Source: Competibacter_A sp037045685
GTDB taxonomy: Bacteria > Pseudomonadota > Gammaproteobacteria > Competibacterales > Competibacteraceae
Assembly (NCBI GenBank): GCA_037045685.1
Contig: JBAOII010000035.1
Coordinates: forward strand, 310,001-374,000
DNA length: 64,000 bases
Direction: 5' to 3'
Of this stretch, positions 39,184 to 47,596 are shown one piece after another. The position numbers and the translations under genes are program-made. Each line of letters starts with the position of its first letter. The first letter of the stretch is position 1. The notes under the pieces were generated by a model that searched no databases, had not been told where the DNA came from, and worked only from the letters and a program-made list of their open reading frames with translations.

Positions 39184-42100
39184 TCATGATCCGCTCGCGA
39201 GTTCCTCCAACAGCAACCGCAGCTCCGCCGCATACTGATAGTGCAGGTTGGGGTCGCTGGCCACGGCGGGGTCGCGCGAGCCGGCAAGAATGGCCTGCAA
39301 CTTGGCGATCAGGAGCTTGCCGGCGGCGGGGACGTTGGGGCTGACCGCGATTTGCTCCAGTTTGCCCGACAGGCCGGCGGCGTCGCCGGCGCGGATGGCT
39401 CGACCGATCCGCGCGCAAAGGCGCGCGCCGGGATTGTTGTTTTTGCCGCCGGCCCGCCGGTAGGCCAAGTATTTCTCGATGGCCTGCTGGCGGGCCCGGT
39501 CGGCCACGCCAGAGTCCGGGACTTCCTGTCCGACATCGTGCAAGCCGCGCCGGATGGCCCAGTTGCGGGCGGTGAAACTGTCGGGCAGATTGCACTCGCT
39601 GGCCCGGTACAGCTCCTGGCGGGCTTCGTCGTGCCGGCGCAATTGGATCAGGACGTTCGCCAGGTTGTTGCGGGCGGCTTCCTCGCCCAGACCGTCGCCC
39701 AGTTGCTGGCACAGCTCCGCCATGCGCCGATAGGCCAGAACGGCTTCTTCCAGTTGGCGCATCGCCAGATGCAGGTGGCCGAGTTCGCCCAGGGTTTCGG
39801 CGATCCCGCCCCGGTTGCGATGCTGTTCGTACAGGTACAACGCCTGCTGGCAGGCGTGGAGCGCGGCCGGCATGTCTCCGTCCAGCTTGCGGGCCAAGGC
39901 GAGCTGCCGCCAGGCGCGCGCGGTGCCTTCCGGCTCGCCCAGGGATTCGAACATCCGGCGCGCGGTTTCGTACAGGGCCGCCGCTCGCGAATAGTGCCCC
40001 TGGCGCTGGCGAACCAAACCCAACTGCATCTTGTTGGCCGCCACGGTGAGATCGATGGCGTTCGGGCCGGCGCGGGCGATCGCGGCTTCGTAAGCGGCGG
40101 CGGCTTCCTGCAGGCGCTGCAAATAGATCAGGCAGTCGCCGGTTTCCGCATCGACGACCGCGACCATGCGGCCGGCGCTGATGTTGCCGGCGCCGGCCAG
40201 GGCTTGAAACCGCCGGCGGGACTCGGTCAATTCCCGCACGGCGGGTTCGGCGGCGCCGGCCAGCTTGAGCAGCTTGCCCAACTGCAAGTGAGTGCGTGCC
40301 AGATCGTAATCCGCGCCGGGATAGGCTTCGGGACCGGCCTCCTGGCATTGGCGCAGCAACTTGCGGACGGCTTGCAGGGCGTCTTCCAGCGAACCGTCAT
40401 CGCGCAGCCGTTCGACCCGCAAACGCTCGGTCTCGAAGCGGATCCGGCTCCAGCCGGACAAGGCTTGGCCGGCTCGCTCGCGGGCGGCCACGACTTCGGC
40501 CAGCGCCGCCGGGGCGCCGAGGTTGGCGAGCAATTGCTCCAGGCGGCCGGCGAGATGGGCGGACTTTTCCGGGCCGGAGTGTTGCTGGCGGTCGCGCAGC
40601 GAGGCCAGCAGATTGGGCAACTCCAACCGCAGCAGCCGGTTGGTGCGGGCTTTGTCCTTGAAATACTGCTGGTAAAGCATCTCCAGCAGTTGCTCCATGC
40701 CGGCGCACCAGCGTTCCCGCCAGAGCGGGCGCTGGCTCGCGGGTAGCTGGCCGGACAGGTAGTGGGACAGGGCCGGATCGAAGCGCAAGTGGCCATACCC
40801 CCGATCCTCGGCCAGATTCAGGCCGACAAGCCGCTCGCAGAACGAGTCCAGACCCCGGCTGTCGAGCTGCAAGGCTTTTCCCAGGGCGATGCGGTTTGCT
40901 CCCTCCTTGAAAAAAGCCAGGATGGGCAAGCGGTCCCGATCCTCGGGCGGGAGACGGCGCAACGCCAGTTCCAGGCTCAGGAGCAGCGGCCACTGCGGAT
41001 CGTCGCCGTGGCGGCGCAGCAGCTCGGCCCGCAGCGGGCGCAGCAGGGCGAGGGTCGCGTCGGCGCCGCGAGCGCCGATTTCCCGGGCCACCCGCTGCAA
41101 GGCGCCCGGATGCCCGCCGCTCAGTCGGGCGAAGTCGCACAGTTGCCGAAAGCCGCCGCCGCTATCGGCGGCGGGCGGCATTTCCCCGGCCGCGATCAGG
41201 GTCCGGCCGATCAGGCTGATGGCGTCGCGGTCGTCCATGGGGCTCAGCGTCGCTTCTATCCAGGGCTGAGCGAAGGCAGGCGGTCCCAGGCGACCCAGTC
41301 CCAGCAGATGGAGGTCCGGCCATTCGTTGAGAAAATCCTTCCAAAATTGGTCGAGGATGTCGTCGTGTTCCGAGGGCCAGCGATCCAGTTGGTCGAGCAC
41401 GATCAAGGCGGGTCGCGGGCGCAGGGTTTGCCGGAGGTGGTCGAGAGCCTGCCACAAGGTCGGAAAGCGGTCCACCGACCAGTGTTCGCCCTGGGGAAGC
41501 AATTGTCGGCCCAGCGTTTCCAGCAGCGCGCGGGGTTCGCCGGCGTCGTCGCCGCAAGCGTAGGCCATGTGACGATAGCGGCCGCACCGCCCCAGCCAGG
41601 TGGCCAAGGCTGCTGCGGTGGCGGTCTTGCCGGTGCCGCCGGGTCCCCGCAGGAAGACGGTGGACCGCTCTTCCAGGAGCCGTTCGAGGATCAGCAGATC
41701 TCGGCCGCGCCCGACGAAGCCGGCGGGCGGCGGCGGGGGTAACCGGCCCGGCGGTCCGACCCAGGCTTGCTTGAGCAGCCGGCGCCAGAGATCCAGCGGG
41801 GGACGCAGGCCCAAGCGAGGATCTTGTTCGCCCAAATACAGGTTGCAGCAAAACCAGTCTTGCAAGTGGACGCCGCCGCCGCCCAGGCCCGGTGCCCGAT
41901 AACCGTCGCCAGCCAGGCGGCGCTGGGCGGCGAACAGGGCTTGGCCGATTCTGGCGCCGCGCAGCAATTCTTCGTAAAACGCGACCCAGAACCGGCGCTG
42001 GGTTTCCGTCGGCGTGTCGGGATGCACGGTGATCACCGCCGCGATGCCCGCCGCCAGCAAGGCGGACGCCAGCCCGACGGTGACGGACGGGCCGGCCGCG

Positions 42101-43449
42101 TTATCGGAGCAGGAGCACAGGACGACCAGCCGGATGCGGTAGGTGGCTAGCAGGGACGCCAGGGTCGTGGCCGCGACGAAATGGGCCTCGCGGCAAATCG
42201 GGGCGTGCAGGTCGTAGCTGGCCTCGAATCCGACCTGAGTCGCGTTGCTGCCCGGGTCGTGGCGCAAGCAGCCGTCGAGATGCAGCGCGGCGAACGGCCG
42301 CCCGCCCGCCCAGGCGTCGCTCAGCCGTTTTTCCAGCGCTCCCAGGGTCGGGGGTGACAGCACCTGCGGTTCCGCCAAGCCACCCAGGCCGCCCAGCGCT
42401 TCCAGCAGCGGCAACGCGCTACGCCGGTGATCGGGATGGCCGGTCGGCTCGGTGTCGGGCCGGGGACCGAGCGCGAGAACCCGCAAGGGCGGCGGCGCGG
42501 GAGCGAAAGCGTTTCCTCCGCCGGAAAGCCGGCGCAGGACCTGGATCGGGCGCTTGCCCTGGAGCAGAAATCCGCCCGGATCGCGCAGGAGTTCCCAAGG
42601 GAGCGCGAGCGCGGCGGCGGCCGAGTGGGCGGGGTCCGCCCGCACGACCAAGCGGCGCTCGCTTTGCTCCGGGGCGGCGAGCCAAGCGGCCGTCAGCTCC
42701 CGCGAGCCGGCCGCGTCGAGCGTGGCTCGGTACAGATCGCGGCCCCATGCCGCCAGCCGGGTTTCGGCGCGGCGGGCAAGAAATCGCAAGGTGTCGGTCG
42801 GCCAAAGCGGGTGGCTTTGCAGATACCAGTGCAGGAGCCGGGCTGGAAGCGGGCCGGGGAGAGGGCCGGACAGCGCGTCGGTAGCGGCGGGCGGATGCTG
42901 TTCGGCGCCGGGGTTCAGGCGGACGCTCAATCGCCAATCGCCGGCGCAGGACGAACCGTCCCCGCTGAAATTCAACTCCAGTTCCGCCACGGGCAGGGGA
43001 TTGCGATGACTGGGGGGATCGCCGGGCGGCGTTTCGCCCAAGCCGATCAACAGATCCGGCAATGCCGCGCCCAAGCCGTCGGCGGTCAGCGGGATCGGGG
43101 GCGTGCGCGGCGCCGGCGCGAACCATTGCGCGAGCGCGGTAGCGTCCAGGCCCGGCAACAGCAGCGGGATGACCCGATAGGTGTTGGCCCGCCGTCGCTC
43201 GACCTCCTGCGCCAGCTCGATTTCCCGGCGCAGCCACGTCGGATCGCCGGTGTTCAGGCCCAGCACCACGATCACCTGCCGCGCCTGCTCGATGGCCCAG
43301 CGGACTTCCGGCGCGAGCCGGTCGCCGCCGCGCAGGTTTTGATGGTCGCGCCAGACGCTCAGGCGAAACGTTTCCAGCGCCAGGGTCAAATCGCGGGAGA
43401 AGTCTGCGTCGGCCGGAGCGTGGCAGATGAAAATGGAGGCGGCAGCCAT
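39184..43449 (-). CDS. TIR-CHAT-STAND NTPase-TPR multidomain protein
   Basis: 1421 residues. Residues 1-145 form a TIR domain (SIFICHAPADADFSRDLTLAL, then VWRDHQNLRGGDRL), and E76 in WLRREIELA sits where TIR NADases have their catalytic glutamate. Residues about 170-545 form a CHAT caspase-like protease: LPWELLRDPGGFLL, a His region ALHLDGCLRH (H390 or H398) and VVLCSCSDN, with C447 aligned to the catalytic cysteine. Residues about 580-900 form a STAND-type NTPase: GFVGRGRDLLILERLL, Walker A GPGGTGKT (K608) and Walker B LIVLDQLD (D686). From about 900 to the end are TPR helices. There is no signal or membrane segment. Architecturally it is a self-contained sensor-effector, as in bacterial immunity or programmed death. 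The ligand and which effector is active are unknown. Confidence 0.85.
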   Translation of the reverse strand: MAAASIFICHAPADADFSRDLTLALETFRLSVWRDHQNLRGGDRLAPEVRWAIEQARQVIVVLGLNTGDPTWLRREIELAQEVERRRANTYRVIPLLLPGLDATALAQWFAPAPRTPPIPLTADGLGAALPDLLIGLGETPPGDPPSHRNPLPVAELELNFSGDGSSCAGDWRLSVRLNPGAEQHPPAATDALSGPLPGPLPARLLHWYLQSHPLWPTDTLRFLARRAETRLAAWGRDLYRATLDAAGSRELTAAWLAAPEQSERRLVVRADPAHSAAAALALPWELLRDPGGFLLQGKRPIQVLRRLSGGGNAFAPAPPPLRVLALGPRPDTEPTGHPDHRRSALPLLEALGGLGGLAEPQVLSPPTLGALEKRLSDAWAGGRPFAALHLDGCLRHDPGSNATQVGFEASYDLHAPICREAHFVAATTLASLLATYRIRLVVLCSCSDNAAGPSVTVGLASALLAAGIAAVITVHPDTPTETQRRFWVAFYEELLRGARIGQALFAAQRRLAGDGYRAPGLGGGGVHLQDWFCCNLYLGEQDPRLGLRPPLDLWRRLLKQAWVGPPGRLPPPPPAGFVGRGRDLLILERLLEERSTVFLRGPGGTGKTATAAALATWLGRCGRYRHMAYACGDDAGEPRALLETLGRQLLPQGEHWSVDRFPTLWQALDHLRQTLRPRPALIVLDQLDRWPSEHDDILDQFWKDFLNEWPDLHLLGLGRLGPPAFAQPWIEATLSPMDDRDAISLIGRTLIAAGEMPPAADSGGGFRQLCDFARLSGGHPGALQRVAREIGARGADATLALLRPLRAELLRRHGDDPQWPLLLSLELALRRLPPEDRDRLPILAFFKEGANRIALGKALQLDSRGLDSFCERLVGLNLAEDRGYGHLRFDPALSHYLSGQLPASQRPLWRERWCAGMEQLLEMLYQQYFKDKARTNRLLRLELPNLLASLRDRQQHSGPEKSAHLAGRLEQLLANLGAPAALAEVVAARERAGQALSGWSRIRFETERLRVERLRDDGSLEDALQAVRKLLRQCQEAGPEAYPGADYDLARTHLQLGKLLKLAGAAEPAVRELTESRRRFQALAGAGNISAGRMVAVVDAETGDCLIYLQRLQEAAAAYEAAIARAGPNAIDLTVAANKMQLGLVRQRQGHYSRAAALYETARRMFESLGEPEGTARAWRQLALARKLDGDMPAALHACQQALYLYEQHRNRGGIAETLGELGHLHLAMRQLEEAVLAYRRMAELCQQLGDGLGEEAARNNLANVLIQLRRHDEARQELYRASECNLPDSFTARNWAIRRGLHDVGQEVPDSGVADRARQQAIEKYLAYRRAGGKNNNPGARLCARIGRAIRAGDAAGLSGKLEQIAVSPNVPAAGKLLIAKLQAILAGSRDPAVASDPNLHYQYAAELRLLLEELASGS

Positions 43450-43523
43450 CGCATGCGGTTCCGAAGGAAGCGGTGCAAGATCATAACCGCCAATAGCTTA
43501 ACGCAAAAATCTTCGTTCGTGCC

Positions 43524-43550
43524 CTTGAAATCAGGGCTGTCACCCCTATT
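43524..43550 (+). promoter_or_regulatory. Sigma-32-type heat-shock promoter of hsp20
   Basis: CTTGAAA (43524-43530) is the exact sigma-32 -35 consensus. After 12 bases comes CCCCTATT (43543-43550), close to the -10 consensus CCCCATNT. It lies 63 bases before the hsp20 ATG, in the divergent spacer with the TIR-CHAT gene. Confidence 0.75.
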
Positions 43551-43613
43551 TATCCACCAACCCGATACGGCGTTCGCGGGAACGCCGGAAACGAAAGTCG
43601 AGGAGGATCCTTT

Positions 43614-44054
43614 ATGGCTCTGATACGTTATGAACCCTTGAATCTCTTGAATCAGTTGCAGCGGGAAGTCAACCGGCTATTCGACACCAGCCGGTTCGGC
43701 GACGAGGAAACCGGGCACACGCTGGCGGATTGGATGCCGGCGGTGGACATCAAGGAAGAGCCGGCCCAATTCGTCATTCACGCCGACCTGCCGGGCGTCG
43801 ATATCAAGGATATCGAGATTAGCCTGGAGAACGGCGTGCTGACCCTGAAAGGCCAGCGGGCGAGCGAGAGGAAGGAGGAGACCGAACAGTATCGCCGGGT
43901 CGAGCGGGTGCGCGGCACCTTCCTGCGGCGGTTCTCGTTGCCGGATGTCGCCGACGCCGACAAGGTGAGCGCCAAGTGCAAGGACGGCGTGCTGGAGGTG
44001 CTCGTGCCGAAGCGCGAGGCGGCGCAGCCGCGCCGGATCGCGATCGAAAGCTGA
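43614..44054 (+). CDS. Small heat-shock protein Hsp20 (alpha-crystallin)
   Basis: 146 residues, with a GAGGAGG ribosome site. The alpha-crystallin domain spans about 40-140: WMPAVDIKEEPAQFVIHADLPGVDIKDIEISLENGVLTLKGQR, then RVRGTFLRRFSLPDVADADKV and the GVL signature KDGVLEVLVPK. The C-terminal I-x-I motif IAI lets it form oligomers. It holds unfolding proteins in a refoldable state. The upstream sigma-32-like promoter fits heat induction. Confidence 0.95.
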   Translation: MALIRYEPLNLLNQLQREVNRLFDTSRFGDEETGHTLADWMPAVDIKEEPAQFVIHADLPGVDIKDIEISLENGVLTLKGQRASERKEETEQYRRVERVRGTFLRRFSLPDVADADKVSAKCKDGVLEVLVPKREAAQPRRIAIES

Positions 44055-44103
44055 TCGGCCCGAAGCGTGGCGCCACGCCACGCGCCGGGAACGGTCCAAC
44101 GAC

Positions 44104-44130
44104 AAGCGCGGGTCGCGGCCCGCGCTTTTT
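44104..44130 (+). terminator. Terminator after hsp20
   Basis: AAGCGCGGG (44104-44112) pairs perfectly with CCCGCGCTT (44119-44127) around TCGCGG and is followed by TTT. It lies between convergent hsp20 and ptsP, so it could serve both. Confidence 0.8.
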
Positions 44131-44150
44131 GCTTTGGCCGCGCGAAACGC

Positions 44151-46418
44151 TCAGGACGGTTCTTGCGCGATCTCGCCCAACCCGGCCCGACGCAAGGCAT
44201 CGTTCACCAAGCGATGGATCTGGCCGGCGGTGTCCAGCTCCAGGGCCTGACGGGCCAGTTCCTGGGCTTGGGCGCGGGTGAAGCTGCGGATGGCCCATTT
44301 GACGCGCGGCACGCTGGTCGCGCCGGCGCTCAAGCTGTCCGCGCCCATGCCCAGCAGCAGGATGGCGGCGCCGGGATCGGCCGACATCTCCCCGCACAGA
44401 TTGACCGGCCGGCCGGCCAGCCGGCCGCCCTCGACGATGTGGGCGATGGTTTTCAGCATGGCGGGATGCAGGCTGTCGTACAGCCCGGCCACCCGGGCGT
44501 TGTCGCGGTCCACCGCCAGCGTGTACTGGGTCAGGTCGTTGGTCCCGACCGACAGAAAATCCACCCGGCGAGCCAGTTGCGCGGCCTGCCAGGCGGCGGA
44601 AGGCACTTCGATCATCGCCCCGACCCGAGGGCGTCCGGCCGGCCAACCGTCCTCTTCCAGTTCCCGGTGGGCCTGATCCAGCAAGCGGAGCGCCTCGTCC
44701 ACCTCCTCGACGGTGGTGATCATCGGAAACAGCACCCGCAGATTGCCCAGCCCGGCGTTGGCCCGCAGCATGGCCCGCAACTGGGTCAGGAAGATGTCGG
44801 GATGATCGAGGGTGAAGCGCATGCCGCGCCAGCCGAGGAACGGATTCTTTTCGTCGATGGTGAAGTACGGCAAGCACTTGTCGCCGCCGATGTCCAGGGT
44901 GCGCATGACCACCGGCTTCGGGGCGAACGCGGCCAGCATTTGCCGGTAAAGCTGGCATTGCTCGTCCTCGCTGGGAAACGAATCGCGGATCATGAAGGCG
45001 AATTCGGTGCGATACAGGCCGATGCCGTCGGCCCCGCAGTCGCGGGCGGTGGCGATATCGGACAGCAGGCCGGCCTTGGCGTGCAGCGGCAGGCGATAAC
45101 CGTCCAAGGTGGTGGCCGGCAGGTCGCGCAGCTCGCCCAGCTCGGCCGACAGCTCGGCTTCGGCGGCGAGCAGTTGCCGGTACTCCTCGCGCACCGCGGC
45201 GTCCGGGTTGACGAACACCCGGCCCCGATAGCCGTCCACGATGATGTCGCAGCCCTCGTAGCGGCCGATGGGGCGGTCGCCCAGACCCATGACCGCCGGA
45301 ATCCCCATCGCCCGCGCCAGAATCGCGACGTGAGACAGGGCCGAGCCGCGCAGGCAGACGACGGCGGCCAGCCGGTCCGGCGGCACCGCCGCCAGGTGCG
45401 CCACGCTCATTTCCTCGGCGAACAGCACGCAGCGCTTGGCCAGGGTGTCCGGCGCGTGGATCGAGCCGGCGCGCAAGTGCTGCAACACCCGGCGCCCCAG
45501 GTCGCGGATATCCTCGGCGCGGGTGCTGAGATAGGGATCATCGGCCTGCTCCAGCAGGCGGGCGCGGGCCAGCACGGCGTCGCGCCAGGCGCCCGGCGCC
45601 CAGGAGCCGGCCCGGATGCGGGCGCCGGTCTCCGCGAGCAGGCTGTCGCTGTTCAGCATCATTCGATGGACGGTGAACAGGGCCAGCTCGGTCGGCGGCA
45701 GCAAGGGAGCCAAGCGCTCGCTGGCGAGGCGCAATTCTTCGTCGACCGCGGCGATGGCGGCCCGAAACGCCGTTTCCTCGGCGGCGGGGTTTGCCGCCGG
45801 GCGGTCGGGCACATCGTCGAGATCGGCCAGAAGGTGGGGGATGGTGATGGTGCCGATCACCACGCCCCGCGCCCCGGCCAGTCCTTGCAGGGCATGAGCG
45901 CCGATCGCGAACGGATTGAGCAAATCCCGGGCGGCGCCGCTGAGCACCGCGTGATGGAGAATGCTGGCCAGTTGCGCGGCGATGGTGACCAGAAAATCCA
46001 CCTCTTCCGACCGGAATTGCCGGACGGCGGCATCCTGGACGACCAGCACGCCGAGCGTCCGGCGGTACTGGATCAACGGCACGCCCAGGAAGGCGTGGCA
46101 GGCGTCCTCGCGGGTCGCGGGCGTTTCGCGAAAGCGCGGGTGGCGCGGGGCGTCCTCCAGGTTCAACGGTTCCTGGCGTTCGGCGACCCAGCCCACCAGT
46201 CCGTGCTGGTGGCTCAGCCGGACCTGGCCGACCGCTGCGGGATTCAGCCCGGCGGTGGCCATCAGCACGAACTCGCGCTGCTCCTGGTCGGCCAGATAGA
46301 CGGTGCAGGCGGCCACCCGCATGGTGTCCCGAATGCGGTTGACCGTGATCGCCAGCGCGCTGGCCAAATCCGGAGCAGAGCTGACTTCCTGGACGATGCG
46401 GCGCAAGGTTTCGAGCAT
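44151..46418 (-). CDS. ptsP: PEP-protein phosphotransferase PtsP (enzyme I-Ntr with GAF)
   Basis: 755 residues. The N-terminal GAF domain (about 1-165: CTVYLADQEQREFVLMATAGLNP, HGLVGWVAERQEPLNLEDAPRHPRF) precedes enzyme I. The phosphorylated histidine is H363 in LRGSALSHVAILARAMGIPAVMG. The PEP-binding barrel has GIGLYRTEFAFM, RTLDIGGDKCLPYF, FLGWRGMRFTLDHP, FPMITTVEEVDEAL and LSVGTNDLTQYTLAVDRDN, with Cys in VNLCGEMSADP. It starts the nitrogen PTS relay to NPr and IIA-Ntr. Neither partner is next to it here. The GAF domain is the expected glutamine/nitrogen sensor. Confidence 0.95.
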   Translation of the reverse strand: MLETLRRIVQEVSSAPDLASALAITVNRIRDTMRVAACTVYLADQEQREFVLMATAGLNPAAVGQVRLSHQHGLVGWVAERQEPLNLEDAPRHPRFRETPATREDACHAFLGVPLIQYRRTLGVLVVQDAAVRQFRSEEVDFLVTIAAQLASILHHAVLSGAARDLLNPFAIGAHALQGLAGARGVVIGTITIPHLLADLDDVPDRPAANPAAEETAFRAAIAAVDEELRLASERLAPLLPPTELALFTVHRMMLNSDSLLAETGARIRAGSWAPGAWRDAVLARARLLEQADDPYLSTRAEDIRDLGRRVLQHLRAGSIHAPDTLAKRCVLFAEEMSVAHLAAVPPDRLAAVVCLRGSALSHVAILARAMGIPAVMGLGDRPIGRYEGCDIIVDGYRGRVFVNPDAAVREEYRQLLAAEAELSAELGELRDLPATTLDGYRLPLHAKAGLLSDIATARDCGADGIGLYRTEFAFMIRDSFPSEDEQCQLYRQMLAAFAPKPVVMRTLDIGGDKCLPYFTIDEKNPFLGWRGMRFTLDHPDIFLTQLRAMLRANAGLGNLRVLFPMITTVEEVDEALRLLDQAHRELEEDGWPAGRPRVGAMIEVPSAAWQAAQLARRVDFLSVGTNDLTQYTLAVDRDNARVAGLYDSLHPAMLKTIAHIVEGGRLAGRPVNLCGEMSADPGAAILLLGMGADSLSAGATSVPRVKWAIRSFTRAQAQELARQALELDTAGQIHRLVNDALRRAGLGEIAQEPS

Positions 46419-46561
46419 TCGGTCGGGACTCTCGGAGACTGGAATCGGAAAAAAGCGCTTGGGCGAGGCCGCGGATTCGATCTGAAACCGGTGCCGCCGC
46501 GACGGCCGAAAGCCGGGTAGACTATACCGACTTGCCGTTAACCACAGAAGAATCGAAGCTC

Positions 46562-47485
46562 ATGCGCGACACAAAATTGCCGGCCATCGACCCAGCGAGG
46601 GCCGCTCGCTTGCTGCGGTTGGCAACCTACGCCTCGGTCACCACCGCCACGATCCTGATCGCCGGCAAGCTGGCGGCCGCCCTGCTGACGGGATCGGTCA
46701 GCGTGCTGGCGTCGCTGGTGGATTCGATGATGGATGTGGCGGCGTCCATCATCAACCTGCTGGCGGTGCATTATGCCCTGCAACCGCCCGACCGCGAGCA
46801 CCGTTTCGGCCACGGCAAGGCCGAGCCGCTGGCGGGATTGGCGCAAGCGGCGTTCATCGCCGGCTCGGCGGTGTTCCTGATCCTGCACGCGGTGGACCGG
46901 CTGTTGCATCCGCAGCCGTTGAACGATGCCCTGGTCGGCGTCGGCGTGCTGCTGTTCGCCATCGTCGCGACGGGGGTTTTGCTGGCGTTCCAGCATCATG
47001 TCATCCGCCTGACCGAATCCACGGCGATCCGTGCCGACGCCTTGCACTACGCCACCGACCTGTTGACCAACACCGCCACCATCGTGGCGCTCGGCTTGGC
47101 CATGCTGGGTTGGCCCACCCTGGATCCGCTGTTCGCCATCGGGATCGCGCTCTATATCCTGTACAGCGCGGGACACATTGGTCACGAGGCGATCCAATTA
47201 TTGTTGGATCACGAATTACCGCCCGAGGTGCATGCCCGCATCAAGGAGATCGTCCACGCCAGTCCGCAAGTGCGTGGGGTGCACGACGTGCGCACCCGCC
47301 GCTCCGGGCAGACCTATTTCATCCAGTTGCACTTGATGCTGGACGATCAGCTGCCGCTGGTGGAGGCGCACCGGGTGGCCGACGAGGTCGAAGCGGCGAT
47401 TAAGGGCGAGTTTCCAAACGCCGACGTGCTGATTCACGAGGACCCGACCAGCGAGCCCCCGCCGCCTCGCCCCCTGCCCGACTGA
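46562..47485 (+). CDS. fieF: Cation diffusion facilitator, FieF-like metal efflux pump
   Basis: About 307 residues from ATG 46562. A TTG at 46532 would add ten. Six membrane helices are followed by a cytosolic ferredoxin-like domain. The transport site is D54 and D58 (VDSMMDV) with H162 and D166 (LHYATD), the DD-HD set of FieF for Zn/Fe/Cd. HRFGHGKAEPLAGL is the conserved loop. The C-terminal domain contains VHDVRTRRSGQTYFIQLHLMLD and HEDP. It exports divalent metals using the proton gradient. The tail is proline-rich. Confidence 0.88.
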   Translation: MRDTKLPAIDPARAARLLRLATYASVTTATILIAGKLAAALLTGSVSVLASLVDSMMDVAASIINLLAVHYALQPPDREHRFGHGKAEPLAGLAQAAFIAGSAVFLILHAVDRLLHPQPLNDALVGVGVLLFAIVATGVLLAFQHHVIRLTESTAIRADALHYATDLLTNTATIVALGLAMLGWPTLDPLFAIGIALYILYSAGHIGHEAIQLLLDHELPPEVHARIKEIVHASPQVRGVHDVRTRRSGQTYFIQLHLMLDDQLPLVEAHRVADEVEAAIKGEFPNADVLIHEDPTSEPPPPRPLPD

Positions 47486-47596
47486 TGGCGCGGACGGCGC
47501 GCCGCCCGTCCGGCTTGCGGGGTGATTTTCGAGCGGGCGGATTGGGGCGGATCGGCCGTTGCGACTATAATCAAAATATTCCGAGGAGCCTAACTC

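Noticed and set aside
35378..40348. Minus-strand open frame of 1656 codons
   Set aside because: It runs antisense to the hybrid kinase and then out of frame through the YihY and TIR-CHAT genes. Its arginine/glycine/proline-rich reading has no domain, and it is an effect of high GC.
39184..44054. A multi-gene defence island around the TIR-CHAT protein
   Set aside because: Neighbours are YihY, Hsp20, PtsP and FieF; no nuclease, methylase or other defence gene is adjacent.
44067..46520. Plus-strand open frame of 817 codons
   Set aside because: Antisense shadow of ptsP; low-complexity GQ/H/R-rich translation.
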